DNA of 32,081 bases from Propionibacteriaceae bacterium (GTDB taxonomy: Bacteria; Actinomycetota; Actinomycetes; Propionibacteriales; Propionibacteriaceae). The position numbers were made by a program, and so were the translations under genes. This document shows positions 25,395 through 31,954 of this stretch, one piece after another. Each line of letters opens with the position of its first letter. Within the stretch, counting starts at the first letter, position 1. The stretch lies in assembly GCA_031266665.1 (NCBI GenBank), contig JAISAO010000010.1, positions 1 through 32,081 of the forward strand, written 5' to 3'. The notes beneath the pieces are model-generated. The model worked only from the letters and a program-made list of their open reading frames with translations. It ran no database searches and was not told the origin of the DNA.

Positions 25395-25596
25395 GTCATC
25401 CCGACCGGGTAGTCCCGCCCCGGTCGCCCAGTCCTGCTCGCCCCGCACCGCTCATCCCGCCCCAGCCGTCTGCCTGGTGATGGCCCGCCGTCGCCGGCCG
25501 CTCGCCCCGCACCGCTCGTCCTGACCCAGCCGTCCCGCCTCAGTCGCCCGGCCCCGCTCGTCCCGCCAGTCGTCCCGGTTCGGTCGTCCCGGCCTC
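25395..25596. repeat. Degenerate 14-bp tandem repeat between comEA and the epimerase gene
   Basis: From 25395 the sequence divides into 14-bp units of the form [GC]TC[AG]TCCCG[AC]CC plus two or three bases. Units start at 25395, 25409, 25423, 25437, 25451, 25465, 25479, then after an 8-bp break 25501, 25515, 25529, 25543, a 12-bp unit at 25557, then 25569 and 25583. CTCGCCCCGCACCG is repeated exactly at 25437 and 25501. The head GTCATCCCG is shared with the array at 2052-2247. The rest of this 378-nt gap (25270-25394, 25597-25635) shows nothing else. Confidence 0.75.
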
Positions 25597-25635
25597 TGGC
25601 TCGGCCCTAGCCGACCAAGGGGGCGATTTTCTCGC

Positions 25636-25647
25636 TAGTCTGGGCCG
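25636..25647 (+). promoter_or_regulatory. -10 box of a leaderless epimerase transcript
   Basis: TAGTCT ends 6 nt before the ATG at 25648, and no ribosome-binding site is present. Confidence 0.5.
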
Positions 25648-26652
25648 ATGGACAACGATGTCATGGTGATCGGCCACGACCGCTGTCAGGCCGCTGTTTG
25701 GACCCTGGGAGCGGCTCTGAACGGTCTTTGGGTGCCCGACCGGAAGGGCGAGATGGCGTCGGCCGTGCTCGGCTTCTCCAGTCTGGGCGACCGCTTGGCG
25801 GGGGAGGACTACCTGGGCGAGATGGTGGGGCCGTTCGCCAACCGGATCGCCCACGGCCGCTTCCAGTTGGACGGGCAGACCTTCGAGTTGGAGCACAACG
25901 ATGGCGACAACACCCTCCACTCGGGCGACGGCGGCTTGCACCGCCAGACCTGGGAGGTGGTCGAACTGGGGTCCGACCGGGTGCGACTGGCCTGTTTGTG
26001 GCCCGATGGCAAGGGTGGTTTCCCAGGACCGATCCGGATCGAGGTCTCCTACCGGGTCGAGGGCCAGACCCTGGTCCACCAGGTTTGGGCCACCACCGGT
26101 CGGCCGACGGTCGTCTCCGTCGTCTGCCACCCCTACTTCAACCTCTCCGGGCGGCTGGAGCCGATCCACGACCACGAGTTGGCCGTCGCCGTCGCCAGCT
26201 ATCTACCCGTCGACGCGGCCTGTATCCCGTTGCCGGAGGCGCCCGCCGAGGCCACCGGTTGCTTCGACCTGCGCCGCCCCAGCCGACTGGAGTCCGTCCT
26301 GGCCAGCGACCACCCCCAGATCAGAATCGCCGGGGGATTGGACCACGCCTTCGTGCTCGACCGACCGGCCCCCGGCCACCTGGCCCTGGCCGCCGTCCTG
26401 ACTCACCCCGGCTCCGGCCGCCGCCTGACCATCCAGACCGACGCCCCCGCCCTCCAGATCTACAGCGGCCAAGGCCTGGACGACGACCACATCTCCCACC
26501 CCTCCGGCCGCCCCGGCCGCCCCGGGGTGGGCCTGGCACTGGAGACCGAGGAGTTCCCCGACGCCCCCAACCGCCCCGACTTCCCCAGCGCCGTCCTGCG
26601 CCCCGGCCAGATCTACCACCGCACCACCCGCTGGGCCTTCTCAGTCGTCTAA
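25648..26652 (+). CDS. Aldose 1-epimerase (galactose mutarotase family)
   Basis: Interconverts alpha and beta anomers of a sugar such as galactose or glucose in the cytoplasm. The 334-residue chain carries the family marks: NRIAHGRF (65-72), NTLHSGDGGL with His91, CHPYFNLSG with catalytic His161, QIYSGQGL (270-277) and ALETEEFPDAPNRPDFPS with catalytic base Glu299. The C-terminus is LRPGQIYHRTTRWAF, as usual. Its neighbours do not show a sugar pathway, so the physiological substrate is open. A hairpin follows the stop. Confidence 0.92.
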   Translation: MDNDVMVIGHDRCQAAVWTLGAALNGLWVPDRKGEMASAVLGFSSLGDRLAGEDYLGEMVGPFANRIAHGRFQLDGQTFELEHNDGDNTLHSGDGGLHRQTWEVVELGSDRVRLACLWPDGKGGFPGPIRIEVSYRVEGQTLVHQVWATTGRPTVVSVVCHPYFNLSGRLEPIHDHELAVAVASYLPVDAACIPLPEAPAEATGCFDLRRPSRLESVLASDHPQIRIAGGLDHAFVLDRPAPGHLALAAVLTHPGSGRRLTIQTDAPALQIYSGQGLDDDHISHPSGRPGRPGVGLALETEEFPDAPNRPDFPSAVLRPGQIYHRTTRWAFSVV

Positions 26653-26655
26653 CCA

Positions 26656-26706
26656 CCCCACGAAGCGTCCTCCCTACGCTGCGCTCCGGTCCGGTACTTC
26701 GTGGGG
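26656..26706. terminator. 10-bp-stem hairpin after the epimerase gene
   Basis: CCCCACGAAG (26656-26665) pairs with CTTCGTGGGG (26697-26706) around a 31-nt loop that contains smaller GC pairs. It lies 3 nt past the stop, facing the convergent fic gene. No T-run. Confidence 0.55.
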
Positions 26707-26784
26707 ACCCCGGAACTCACCCCCGCCGCGATCAGGCCGGTGTAGCCGCCGTCGGCCGGTGCGCGGGGTTTCCGCCGATCAGCC

Positions 26785-27387
26785 CTAGGCCGTGGGCCGC
26801 ACGACCTGATCGAACATCTCAATCAGCGCTGTGAGGTCACGGGTGTCGGCCGCCAGACGCGAGGCCTCGTCGTTGACCGCGCCGAGGACCTGGGTCCAGT
26901 CGATCAGCCAGCCGGCGGCCTCCGCGATCCACGACCAGAACACCCGTTGCGCGCGCCCGTTACCCTCACGGAAGGGGTGGATGTAGTTCCACTGGTCGTA
27001 GTGGTGGGCCAGGCTCTCGATAAACTCCCGCCGGGTCAGCCCCTTGAGCCAATTGTCGGCGGCCAGTTCGTCGGCCGAGTAGCCCGCGGCACGCCAGATG
27101 AAGGAGACCGGGAGGAAGAAGACCGACCCTTCTTCGGGCTTACGGATGTCCACCGTTCTGATCTGTCCCGCCCAGTCGAACAAGTCCGCGAACAAGAATT
27201 TGTGGATGGAGACGAGACCGCTCAAGTCGGCTTTGAACTTCTCGGGTCGTTCAAGGCGTATAAGTCGCGGCACCACCAGGTCTCCCTCAGCCTGGGCCAA
27301 CTCGGCCCAGGTCGAGACGCCCGCCAAATTACGCAGGATTCCAGTCGTCGGGTCGATGTAGGGATCGACGAACTCAGCCGATGCCAT
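26785..27387 (-). CDS. Fic-domain toxin (predicted AMPylase)
   Basis: Fic enzymes usually transfer AMP from ATP to a hydroxyl of a target protein; class I toxins such as VbhT/FicT do this to topoisomerases. The active-site motif HPFREGNGRAQR is complete at 137-148 (catalytic His137, nucleotide-binding loop EGNGR), and the beta-flap region RKPEEGSVFFLP (82-93) precedes it. The size (200 residues) fits a single-domain FicT toxin. No N- or C-terminal inhibitory helix is seen within it, consistent with inhibition by the small protein encoded just upstream, whose stop overlaps this ATG by 14 bp. The target is not determined. Confidence 0.93.
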   Translation of the reverse strand: MASAEFVDPYIDPTTGILRNLAGVSTWAELAQAEGDLVVPRLIRLERPEKFKADLSGLVSIHKFLFADLFDWAGQIRTVDIRKPEEGSVFFLPVSFIWRAAGYSADELAADNWLKGLTRREFIESLAHHYDQWNYIHPFREGNGRAQRVFWSWIAEAAGWLIDWTQVLGAVNDEASRLAADTRDLTALIEMFDQVVRPTA

Positions 27388-27565
27388 AGCGAGCCTTGGC
27401 CCGTTCCAGCATCTCCTCCGGGTCGATCAGGCCGGCCACGTAGCGCGCCCCGTCGGCGCGCAGTTCGGCGGTGATGACGGCACCCTCCATCTCGCTGGAG
27501 TGGATCGCCTCGTCCAAGCGGCGCTGGCGCCGACGCTCTTGGTCCGGCTTGGCGTCGACCGTCAT
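27374..27565 (-). CDS. VbhA/FicA-like antitoxin of the Fic toxin
   Basis: A 63-residue protein with the class I Fic inhibitory motif [ST]xxxE[GN] as SSEMEG at 23-28; its Glu would block ATP binding in the toxin's active site. The ATG at 27565 is preceded by AAGGAGG six bases away, better than an open-frame start at 27598 that would add eleven Arg-rich residues. The gene precedes and overlaps the toxin gene, the normal order for these pairs. Confidence 0.88.
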   Translation of the reverse strand: MTVDAKPDQERRRQRRLDEAIHSSEMEGAVITAELRADGARYVAGLIDPEEMLERAKARYGIG

Positions 27566-27607
27566 CTGCCGCCTCCTTCGCACTCGTCTGCGGACCACTC
27601 TACCGGC

Positions 27608-27772
27608 TCACCCGGACTCGCTCTGGTGGCTGTGGGACTCGTTCTCGCCCGTCGCCAGACGACCAGCCTGGCCGAGCAGGCGGTCCGCGTGGTCGCGGCT
27701 CGGCGGCACCCGTTGCAGTTCGCCGGCGGCCAGCATGGCCTCGATGGTGGCGCGGCCTTGTTCCCATCTCAT
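27608..27772 (-). pseudogene. Truncated HEPN-like partner gene fused to a deaminase tail
   Basis: The ATG at 27772 overlaps the nucleotidyltransferase stop by four bases (ATGA). The first 40 residues (MRWEQGRATIEAML, ELQRVPPSRDHADRLLGQA) look like the start of a HEPN-type protein that commonly accompanies such nucleotidyltransferases, normally well over 100 residues. Here it stops after 54. The last 13 residues, GENESHSHQSESG, align with the end of the intact dCMP deaminase at 29478 (DEDQLYSHQHEPAG) in the same frame with one codon missing, and DNA similarity runs to about 27663. So the gene has lost its RxxxxH-bearing part and borrowed a foreign stop. Any product is unlikely to be an active RNase. 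The family assignment is from memory of related sequences. Confidence 0.65.
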
Positions 27773-28350
27773 GGCTTGTCCTCGTCTGTGGTCAGTGGGA
27801 TGACGGTGAGCGGCCGTTGTTTGACGGCGGTGACGAAAGTGTCGGCGGCGGGCGGGTCCGCCCAGTGGTCGGGGGTCAGGTGGCGGATGTTGACGGCCCG
27901 GTTCAGTCGCGCCGCCGCGCGCTCGGCCACGTCGTCCAGGCGGTCCAGCGAGGGGTGGCCGATGACGAGGACATCTACGTCGTCGGGTGGGCCGCCCGGC
28001 TCGCCCGCGTCGCGCGCCGCCCACGAGCCGTAGATGAGGGCCTGGTCGACGCCGGGGACGCCCCGTAGCTCTTCGGTCAGCACGGGCAGCGGGCCGAAGG
28101 TGGCGGCCATCAGGTCTGTCAGCGGTGTGACGATCCGGCTCGCCGGGGGTCGGCGCACCAGCCGTTGGTTGCCGGAGCGGCGGTCGGCCAACAGGCCGGC
28201 GGTGACCAACCGGTCCACCTCTTGGGCGGTCGCCTTCAACGACGCGCCGGCCAGCCGGGCCAGCTCGGTGACGCTGAACTCGCGCTCGGGCGACAGGTAG
28301 GCGGTGGCGAGGACCTTGCCCTGGACCGACGACCGCAGGAGCGACAGCAA
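27769..28350 (-). CDS. Winged-helix nucleotidyltransferase-domain protein
   Basis: A 193-residue protein. Residues about 10-70 form an ArsR-like winged helix (FSVTELARLAGASLKATAQEVDRLVTAGLL). A MNT-type nucleotidyltransferase core follows: GSW at 108-110, then DVDVLV at 124-129, whose two Asp residues bind metal. Such proteins often pair with HEPN toxins and can inactivate them by nucleotide transfer; here the partner gene downstream is truncated. The start is TTG at 28350, the first possible start after an in-frame stop. A short AT-rich stretch with a clear -10 box lies just upstream, unlike the surrounding GC-rich DNA, which suggests acquisition as a unit. Confidence 0.82.
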   Translation of the reverse strand: MLSLLRSSVQGKVLATAYLSPEREFSVTELARLAGASLKATAQEVDRLVTAGLLADRRSGNQRLVRRPPASRIVTPLTDLMAATFGPLPVLTEELRGVPGVDQALIYGSWAARDAGEPGGPPDDVDVLVIGHPSLDRLDDVAERAAARLNRAVNIRHLTPDHWADPPAADTFVTAVKQRPLTVIPLTTDEDKP

Positions 28351-28365
28351 TGGTGGCGCTTGAAC

Positions 28366-28400
28366 TCATATAAGAATACATTTTATCAGGGTGTCTTAGG
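28366..28400 (-). promoter_or_regulatory. AT-rich promoter of the nucleotidyltransferase gene
   Basis: The minus strand reads TATTCT at 28378-28373 inside a 30-nt AT-rich island (AAAATGTATTCTTATATG). Transcription would start about 15-20 nt before the TTG start. No certain -35. The island is compositionally foreign. Confidence 0.5.
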
Positions 28401-28416
28401 TGAGATGAGTTCAGGC

Positions 28417-28510
28417 GGCGGCGGGTCTTCACCAGACGCCGCCGACGCCGATCAGGAGCATGGGGTAGGCGGCGCGTGGCTCCATGGTGCAGCCCACCGC
28501 CACCTGGGGG
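28417..28510 (-). pseudogene. dCMP deaminase fragment lacking the zinc cysteines
   Basis: Minus-strand DNA encodes GHPQVAVGCTMEPRAAYPMLLIGVG before a stop, matching GLPLAGATVYCTMEPCATCAMLLIGVG of the intact deaminase at 29478. Both zinc-binding cysteines of PCATC are replaced (PRAAY). No complete frame extends in either direction. Its missing 3' end appears to be the tail found at 27608-27663, beyond the nucleotidyltransferase module. This is a broken paralogue of the nearby deaminase. Confidence 0.78.
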
Positions 28511-28547
28511 TGCCCGACCCGGGGGGAGAGCAGTCCCGTGCGTTGCG

Positions 28548-28574
28548 ATCAGACTAGTCAACGACTAGTCTGAT
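28548..28574. promoter_or_regulatory. Palindromic operator over the -10 box of the VapBC-type pair
   Basis: ATCAGACTAGTC (28548-28559) and GACTAGTCTGAT (28563-28574) are perfect inverted repeats three bases apart, and each contains the smaller palindrome GACTAGTC. The right arm includes TAGTCT (28566-28571), which lies 6 nt before the antitoxin ATG and fits a leaderless -10 box. Binding of the antitoxin here would occlude RNA polymerase, as in known Phd-type autoregulation. Confidence 0.75.
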
Positions 28575-28577
28575 TCT

Positions 28578-28817
28578 ATGACTGCGACCTTTGGGGCTTA
28601 CGAGGCCAAAACCCATTTCTCGCGCCTGCTGGACGATGTTGTCGGCGGCCAGACGGTCTTGATCGTGCGCCACGGCGTTCCGGTGGCGCGGCTGGTGCCC
28701 GCCCGGCCCGTCCCGGGCGACCCGGCCCAGGTGGTGGCGGGGTTCCAGCAGGCCCGGCGCGGTCTGCGGCTGGACGGTTTGAGCCTGCGCCAACTGATCT
28801 CCGAGGGTCGGAAATGA
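28578..28817 (+). CDS. Phd/YefM-family antitoxin
   Basis: A 79-residue antitoxin. Its N-terminal half (GAYEAKTHFSRLLDDVVGGQTVLIVRHGVPVARLVP) is the classic Phd/YefM DNA-binding fold. The C-terminal half (about 47-79) would wrap around the toxin. The gene overlaps the PIN toxin by four bases (ATGA) and sits directly behind a palindromic operator, so it likely represses its own promoter. Confidence 0.92.
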   Translation: MTATFGAYEAKTHFSRLLDDVVGGQTVLIVRHGVPVARLVPARPVPGDPAQVVAGFQQARRGLRLDGLSLRQLISEGRK

Positions 28818-29215
28818 TCGTGGTCGACGCCAGCGTCGCCGTCGCCTGGTGCTTCGAGGACGAGTCCACGCCCGCCACCGACCAGATTCTGGCGCGGGTG
28901 GCGGCGGAGGGCGCGACGGTGCCGCCGTTGTGGTGTTACGAGGTCGCCAACGCCTTGTTGACCGCCCGACGGCGGCAACGGCTGGCCGAGGCCGACGCCC
29001 AGCGTTTCCTGGCTTTGCTCGACCGTTTGCCGATCGAGCCGGAGCCCGCCGCGCCCGACGCCACCGCCCTGCTGGCGACGGCCCAGGCCCACGGCCTCAG
29101 CGCCTACGCCGCCGCCTACCTGCTGTTGGCCCAACGACTGGGCTTGGAGTTGGCCACGCTCGACAGCGCCCTGGCCCAGGCCGCCCGGGACAGCGGCGTG
29201 ACCGTGATCCCCTGA
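28814..29215 (+). CDS. vapC: VapC-type PIN-domain toxin with one catalytic Asp replaced
   Basis: PIN toxins cut specific RNAs using a cluster of acidic residues and magnesium. This 133-residue protein keeps Asp5 (VVDASVAV), Glu43 (WCYEVANALL) and Asp117 (LATLDSAL). The motif that in this family normally reads LSAYDAAYL is LSAYAAAYL here: Ala99 (codon GCC at 29108-29110) stands where the third Asp is expected. Fold and length are otherwise normal, and the reading frame is intact with its antitoxin. It may be inactive or weakened, perhaps retained for its role in the repressor complex. Confidence 0.9.
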   Translation: MIVVDASVAVAWCFEDESTPATDQILARVAAEGATVPPLWCYEVANALLTARRRQRLAEADAQRFLALLDRLPIEPEPAAPDATALLATAQAHGLSAYAAAYLLLAQRLGLELATLDSALAQAARDSGVTVIP

Positions 29216-29296
29216 CCGGTCCGGCCGGCGGTGGCATCAGGGGCACGGCCCGCCGCGTCGGACGGCTCTAACTGATCGACGCCCGCAAATGCCTGC

Positions 29297-29469
29297 CCCC
29301 GGTCGCGCCGACGGCCCAGCGACCGTGTTCTCCGCCCCCCGGCGGCCCGCCGGTCACGGGACTCGTCCTGATGTGGGACAAACGCCCGGCCCCGGTCGCG
29401 CCGATGGCCCAGGGACCGTGTTCACCGCTCCAATGAGCGGCCCGCCGGTCGCGGGTGGCCGACTCGTCC
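29297..29469. repeat. Imperfect 93-bp-offset direct repeat between vapC and the deaminase gene
   Basis: The stretch from CCCCGGTCGCGCCGA at 29297 to ACTCGTCC at about 29368 is repeated from 29390 to about 29469 with few changes and small gaps (shared: GGCCCAG, GACCGTGTTC, GCGGCCCGCCGGTC, GACTCGTCC). It fills the 262-nt gap between convergent genes. No gene is visible. Confidence 0.8.
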
Positions 29470-29477
29470 GGTCCGGG

Positions 29478-30014
29478 TCACCCGGCTGGCTCGTGTTGGT
29501 GGCTGTAGAGCTGGTCCTCGTCGTGCCAGACCATTAGTTCGACGCCGGCGGCGGCTAGTAGGTCGCGGCTGGGCTGGGCGGCGTGGTAGCGGCGCAGGGC
29601 CACCACCTTGGCGACGCCGACGCCGATCAAGAGCATGGCGCAGGTGGCGCAGGGCTCCATGGTGCAATAGACCGTCGCCCCGGCCAGCGGCAGGCCGTAT
29701 TTGGCGGCCTGGGCGATGGCGTTCTGCTCGGCGTGGACCGTGCGGACGCAGTGCGTCCGAATGCTGCCGTCGTCCTCGACCACCTTGCGCCAAAGATGGC
29801 CGACGTCGTCGCAGTGGGGCAGCCCCGGCGGGGAGCCGACGTAGCCGGAGCAGATCAGACGGTGGTCGCGCACCACCACGCAACCGGACCGCCCCCGGTC
29901 GCAGGTCGCCCGGCCCGCCACCTGGGGCACCAGTTGGACGAAGTACTCGTCCCAGCTGGGACGCTGCGGGGCGGAGTCGGAGTCGAGGGCGGGGTCGGGA
30001 TCGAAGCTGGACAC
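29478..30014 (-). CDS. dCMP deaminase (zinc-dependent cytidine/deoxycytidylate deaminase family)
   Basis: Deaminates dCMP to dUMP, supplying thymidylate synthesis, or acts as a related ComEB-like deaminase. From the GTG at 30014 (178 residues) the zinc site is complete: His94 and Glu96 in HAEQNAI, Cys122 and Cys125 in PCATC. A Cys/His-rich insert before them (CSGYVGSPPGLPHCDDVGH) is typical of the dCMP deaminase branch. The GTG is 6 nt behind CATAAT on the minus strand, again leaderless-like; another in-frame GTG at 30050 would add twelve residues. The C-terminal YSHQHEPAG is copied in the truncated gene at 27608, and its core in a fragment at 28417. It is convergent with vapC. Confidence 0.88.
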   Translation of the reverse strand: MSSFDPDPALDSDSAPQRPSWDEYFVQLVPQVAGRATCDRGRSGCVVVRDHRLICSGYVGSPPGLPHCDDVGHLWRKVVEDDGSIRTHCVRTVHAEQNAIAQAAKYGLPLAGATVYCTMEPCATCAMLLIGVGVAKVVALRRYHAAQPSRDLLAAAGVELMVWHDEDQLYSHQHEPAG

Positions 30015-30220
30015 GGGCCGATTATGGCAGGGGAGCGCGGCGGCGGCCACCGGATCGTCCCAGGCCGGCTGTCGGCCGATGGATCATCGTTCAGCGTCAT
30101 CGCCTCCGGCGGCCACCGGCTCGAACCCGGCGTCACCCCGGCCGGCCCAACGACGGGCGGGGCGGTGGTGGGCCAGGGCGGGCTATGGCTGGCGGAGGGC
30201 TGTGTCGGGCCGTGTCGATA

Positions 30221-31669
30221 TCAGTCCGTGGTCGTGAGCTGGGCCGCCAGGTCGCGGATTTCATCGTTGGAGTCCCAGAGGCATTCCCGCACGATTGTGT
30301 CGGGCAGCGCCTGTTTGTCCCGCATCAATCTGACCGTGGATTCCCGACAACAGGAGCACAGGGTCTGGCGATAGACGTGCTCCAGCACTCCGGTGGTGAC
30401 GGGCCTGTCATCGGGTCTGAGCAGATCAAGCACCTGGCTGTAGACACTGTGCCAGGCGCTGTGGCGGAGCGACACCCGGCGGACGGCCGCCTCGACCACG
30501 GGCTCGTCTTCTGGACGATAGCTGGCCTGGAGTAGTTCCAGGGCCTCATCCACCTGTTCTAGCTGTTCCCGGTCTTGCAGCAGTTGGAGCGCGTGCCGGC
30601 GTTTCCAGTCGGCCGGCCGTTGGCCGAGGATCGACCGGACGGCCCAGCGCAACTCGGCGTCGTCGGCGTCGACCAAAGGTGCCAAGTCGGCGTCGGGCAG
30701 CGGGAATGTTTGTTTCCAAAAAAGCCGTAGGATCGCGGCTTTGACAACCGGGTCGGACTCGGTCAAGCCCAAGCGCGCGACCTGCTCGGCGGCGGCCGGG
30801 TCATGGCGGCACAACCGCCTTCCCACCGACCGGAGACGCATTCCCAGCGGCCAAAAACGCATTTTCGCCGGTCGGAGACCTGGTCCCGCCGATTGGGGAG
30901 GGCGCGAGGCGAGCTGGTCACGCCGAACCTGCTCCACCAAGTCGACGAACAGCTCTAGCGTGGGTTCTGGACGCTGGCCGCTGCTCTCGAGCCGCGCGCG
31001 CGACACCGCCGCTGTCTCGGCGTAGGCGCGCCGCCCCGGCGACGGCTGGTCCGCCAGATAGGCGTCGACCGTCGCCTCGCCGAACTGTTCCCGGACGGCG
31101 GAGTCGAACCAGTCGGGGAAATACTGCCAGCGGGCATGCTCGGGCGCCTCCGGCCCCGTCGCCAGGCTGTCCCCGAAATCTGAGAGCGCCGTGCGGGCGG
31201 CCTCCCAACCGTCCACCCGCGTCAAGTCCAGGGCCAAACTCTCAAGACTGGACATGGACGGCCACCAGCCGTCGCGGCGCACCGTGCGGGCGAACCGTGC
31301 CATCAGCCGGGAGTAGCTGTCCCACAAGGTTTTCCTAGAACGCTCGGACCCGTCCAACGCGAACAGCACCAAAGTATCCGTCAGATAATCGAACCGCCAC
31401 TTGTCCGGCGAGCAAACCGCGAAGCGGCCGATCACCTCCGCCTCGATGGACTGGGCCGATCCCGTAAGAGTGGCCGCCTGGTGCAAGTACCAGCCCCGAC
31501 CGCCCTCGCACTGGTAGTCGTACGTCGTCATGTGGAGGCAGGCCCAGCGCACCGCCTCCACGTAGTCCTGCGGGGCGGCGCTCGACCGCAACATCAACAG
31601 GGCCGATCCCAGACCACGCCGCAGATCGTGCCGGAAGCCTCTCGGCGTTGCGGCGACCGCCTCGTTCAT
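30221..31669 (-). CDS. Uncharacterised helical-repeat (HEAT-like) protein
   Basis: I do not recognise this 482-residue protein. No catalytic motif, signal peptide or membrane helix is visible. It is rich in Leu, Arg, Ala and Trp and predicted largely helical. The last 170 residues look like HEAT-type helix pairs (DPVVKAAILRLFWKQ, DAELRWAVRSILGQR, DEPVVEAAVRRVSLR, NDEIRDLAAQLTT). A Cys-pair, CSCCRES, occurs near 448-454. The N-terminal half contains several Trp-rich blocks (RWACLHMTTYDYQCEGGRGWYLHQ). Codon bias is weaker than in the core genes, fitting an accessory gene. Its ATG overlaps the stop of a small upstream ORF (ATGA). Confidence 0.75.
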   Translation of the reverse strand: MNEAVAATPRGFRHDLRRGLGSALLMLRSSAAPQDYVEAVRWACLHMTTYDYQCEGGRGWYLHQAATLTGSAQSIEAEVIGRFAVCSPDKWRFDYLTDTLVLFALDGSERSRKTLWDSYSRLMARFARTVRRDGWWPSMSSLESLALDLTRVDGWEAARTALSDFGDSLATGPEAPEHARWQYFPDWFDSAVREQFGEATVDAYLADQPSPGRRAYAETAAVSRARLESSGQRPEPTLELFVDLVEQVRRDQLASRPPQSAGPGLRPAKMRFWPLGMRLRSVGRRLCRHDPAAAEQVARLGLTESDPVVKAAILRLFWKQTFPLPDADLAPLVDADDAELRWAVRSILGQRPADWKRRHALQLLQDREQLEQVDEALELLQASYRPEDEPVVEAAVRRVSLRHSAWHSVYSQVLDLLRPDDRPVTTGVLEHVYRQTLCSCCRESTVRLMRDKQALPDTIVRECLWDSNDEIRDLAAQLTTTD

Positions 31670-31791
31670 CCACGCCGCCGGGGGATGGCGAGACAGCCCG
31701 CCGGGTGCGGGCGGGCGAACCCGCGACCGTGCCCGCCGAGGCGGACGAGTCGGATGACCTTGCCCTCAACGACGGGCGGCTCAACACTCAC
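31666..31791 (-). CDS. Possible 41-residue ORF coupled to the helical-repeat gene
   Basis: A GTG-started frame encodes MSVEPPVVEGKVIRL and ends ...AIPRRRG, with its TGA overlapping the ATG of the next gene (ATGA). Most third positions are G or C, as expected for coding DNA here. The GTG itself overlaps the stop of another open frame (GTGA at 31791-31788), but I cannot support that one as a gene. No family is recognised and no clear ribosome site is seen. Confidence 0.35.
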   Translation of the reverse strand: MSVEPPVVEGKVIRLVRLGGHGRGFARPHPAGCLAIPRRRG

Positions 31792-31926
31792 CGTGTCATC
31801 ATCCCACTGCGGCCCTGGTCCGCTCGAACGACCACCTCGACCATGATCTCAGCCAGAACACCACTGCGGTTAGCTTCCCTTCCGGCGGCTCGCTGGGGTC
31901 GATCAGCGGCGTTTGGCCCACCACGC

Positions 31927-31954
31927 CCGTTAAGCAATTTATATTGCTTAACGG
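31927..31954. repeat. Perfect 12-bp inverted repeat near the right edge
   Basis: CCGTTAAGCAAT (31927-31938) and ATTGCTTAACGG (31943-31954) flank TTAT. The segment is AT-rich compared with its surroundings. There is no T-run after it. It could be an operator, terminator or half of an element boundary. In the remaining sequence up to 32081 I see no gene. Confidence 0.6.

Noticed and set aside
28165..28557. A plus-strand frame of 130 codons over the nucleotidyltransferase start and the deaminase fragment
   Set aside because: It is antisense to a gene with clear winged-helix and nucleotidyltransferase motifs.
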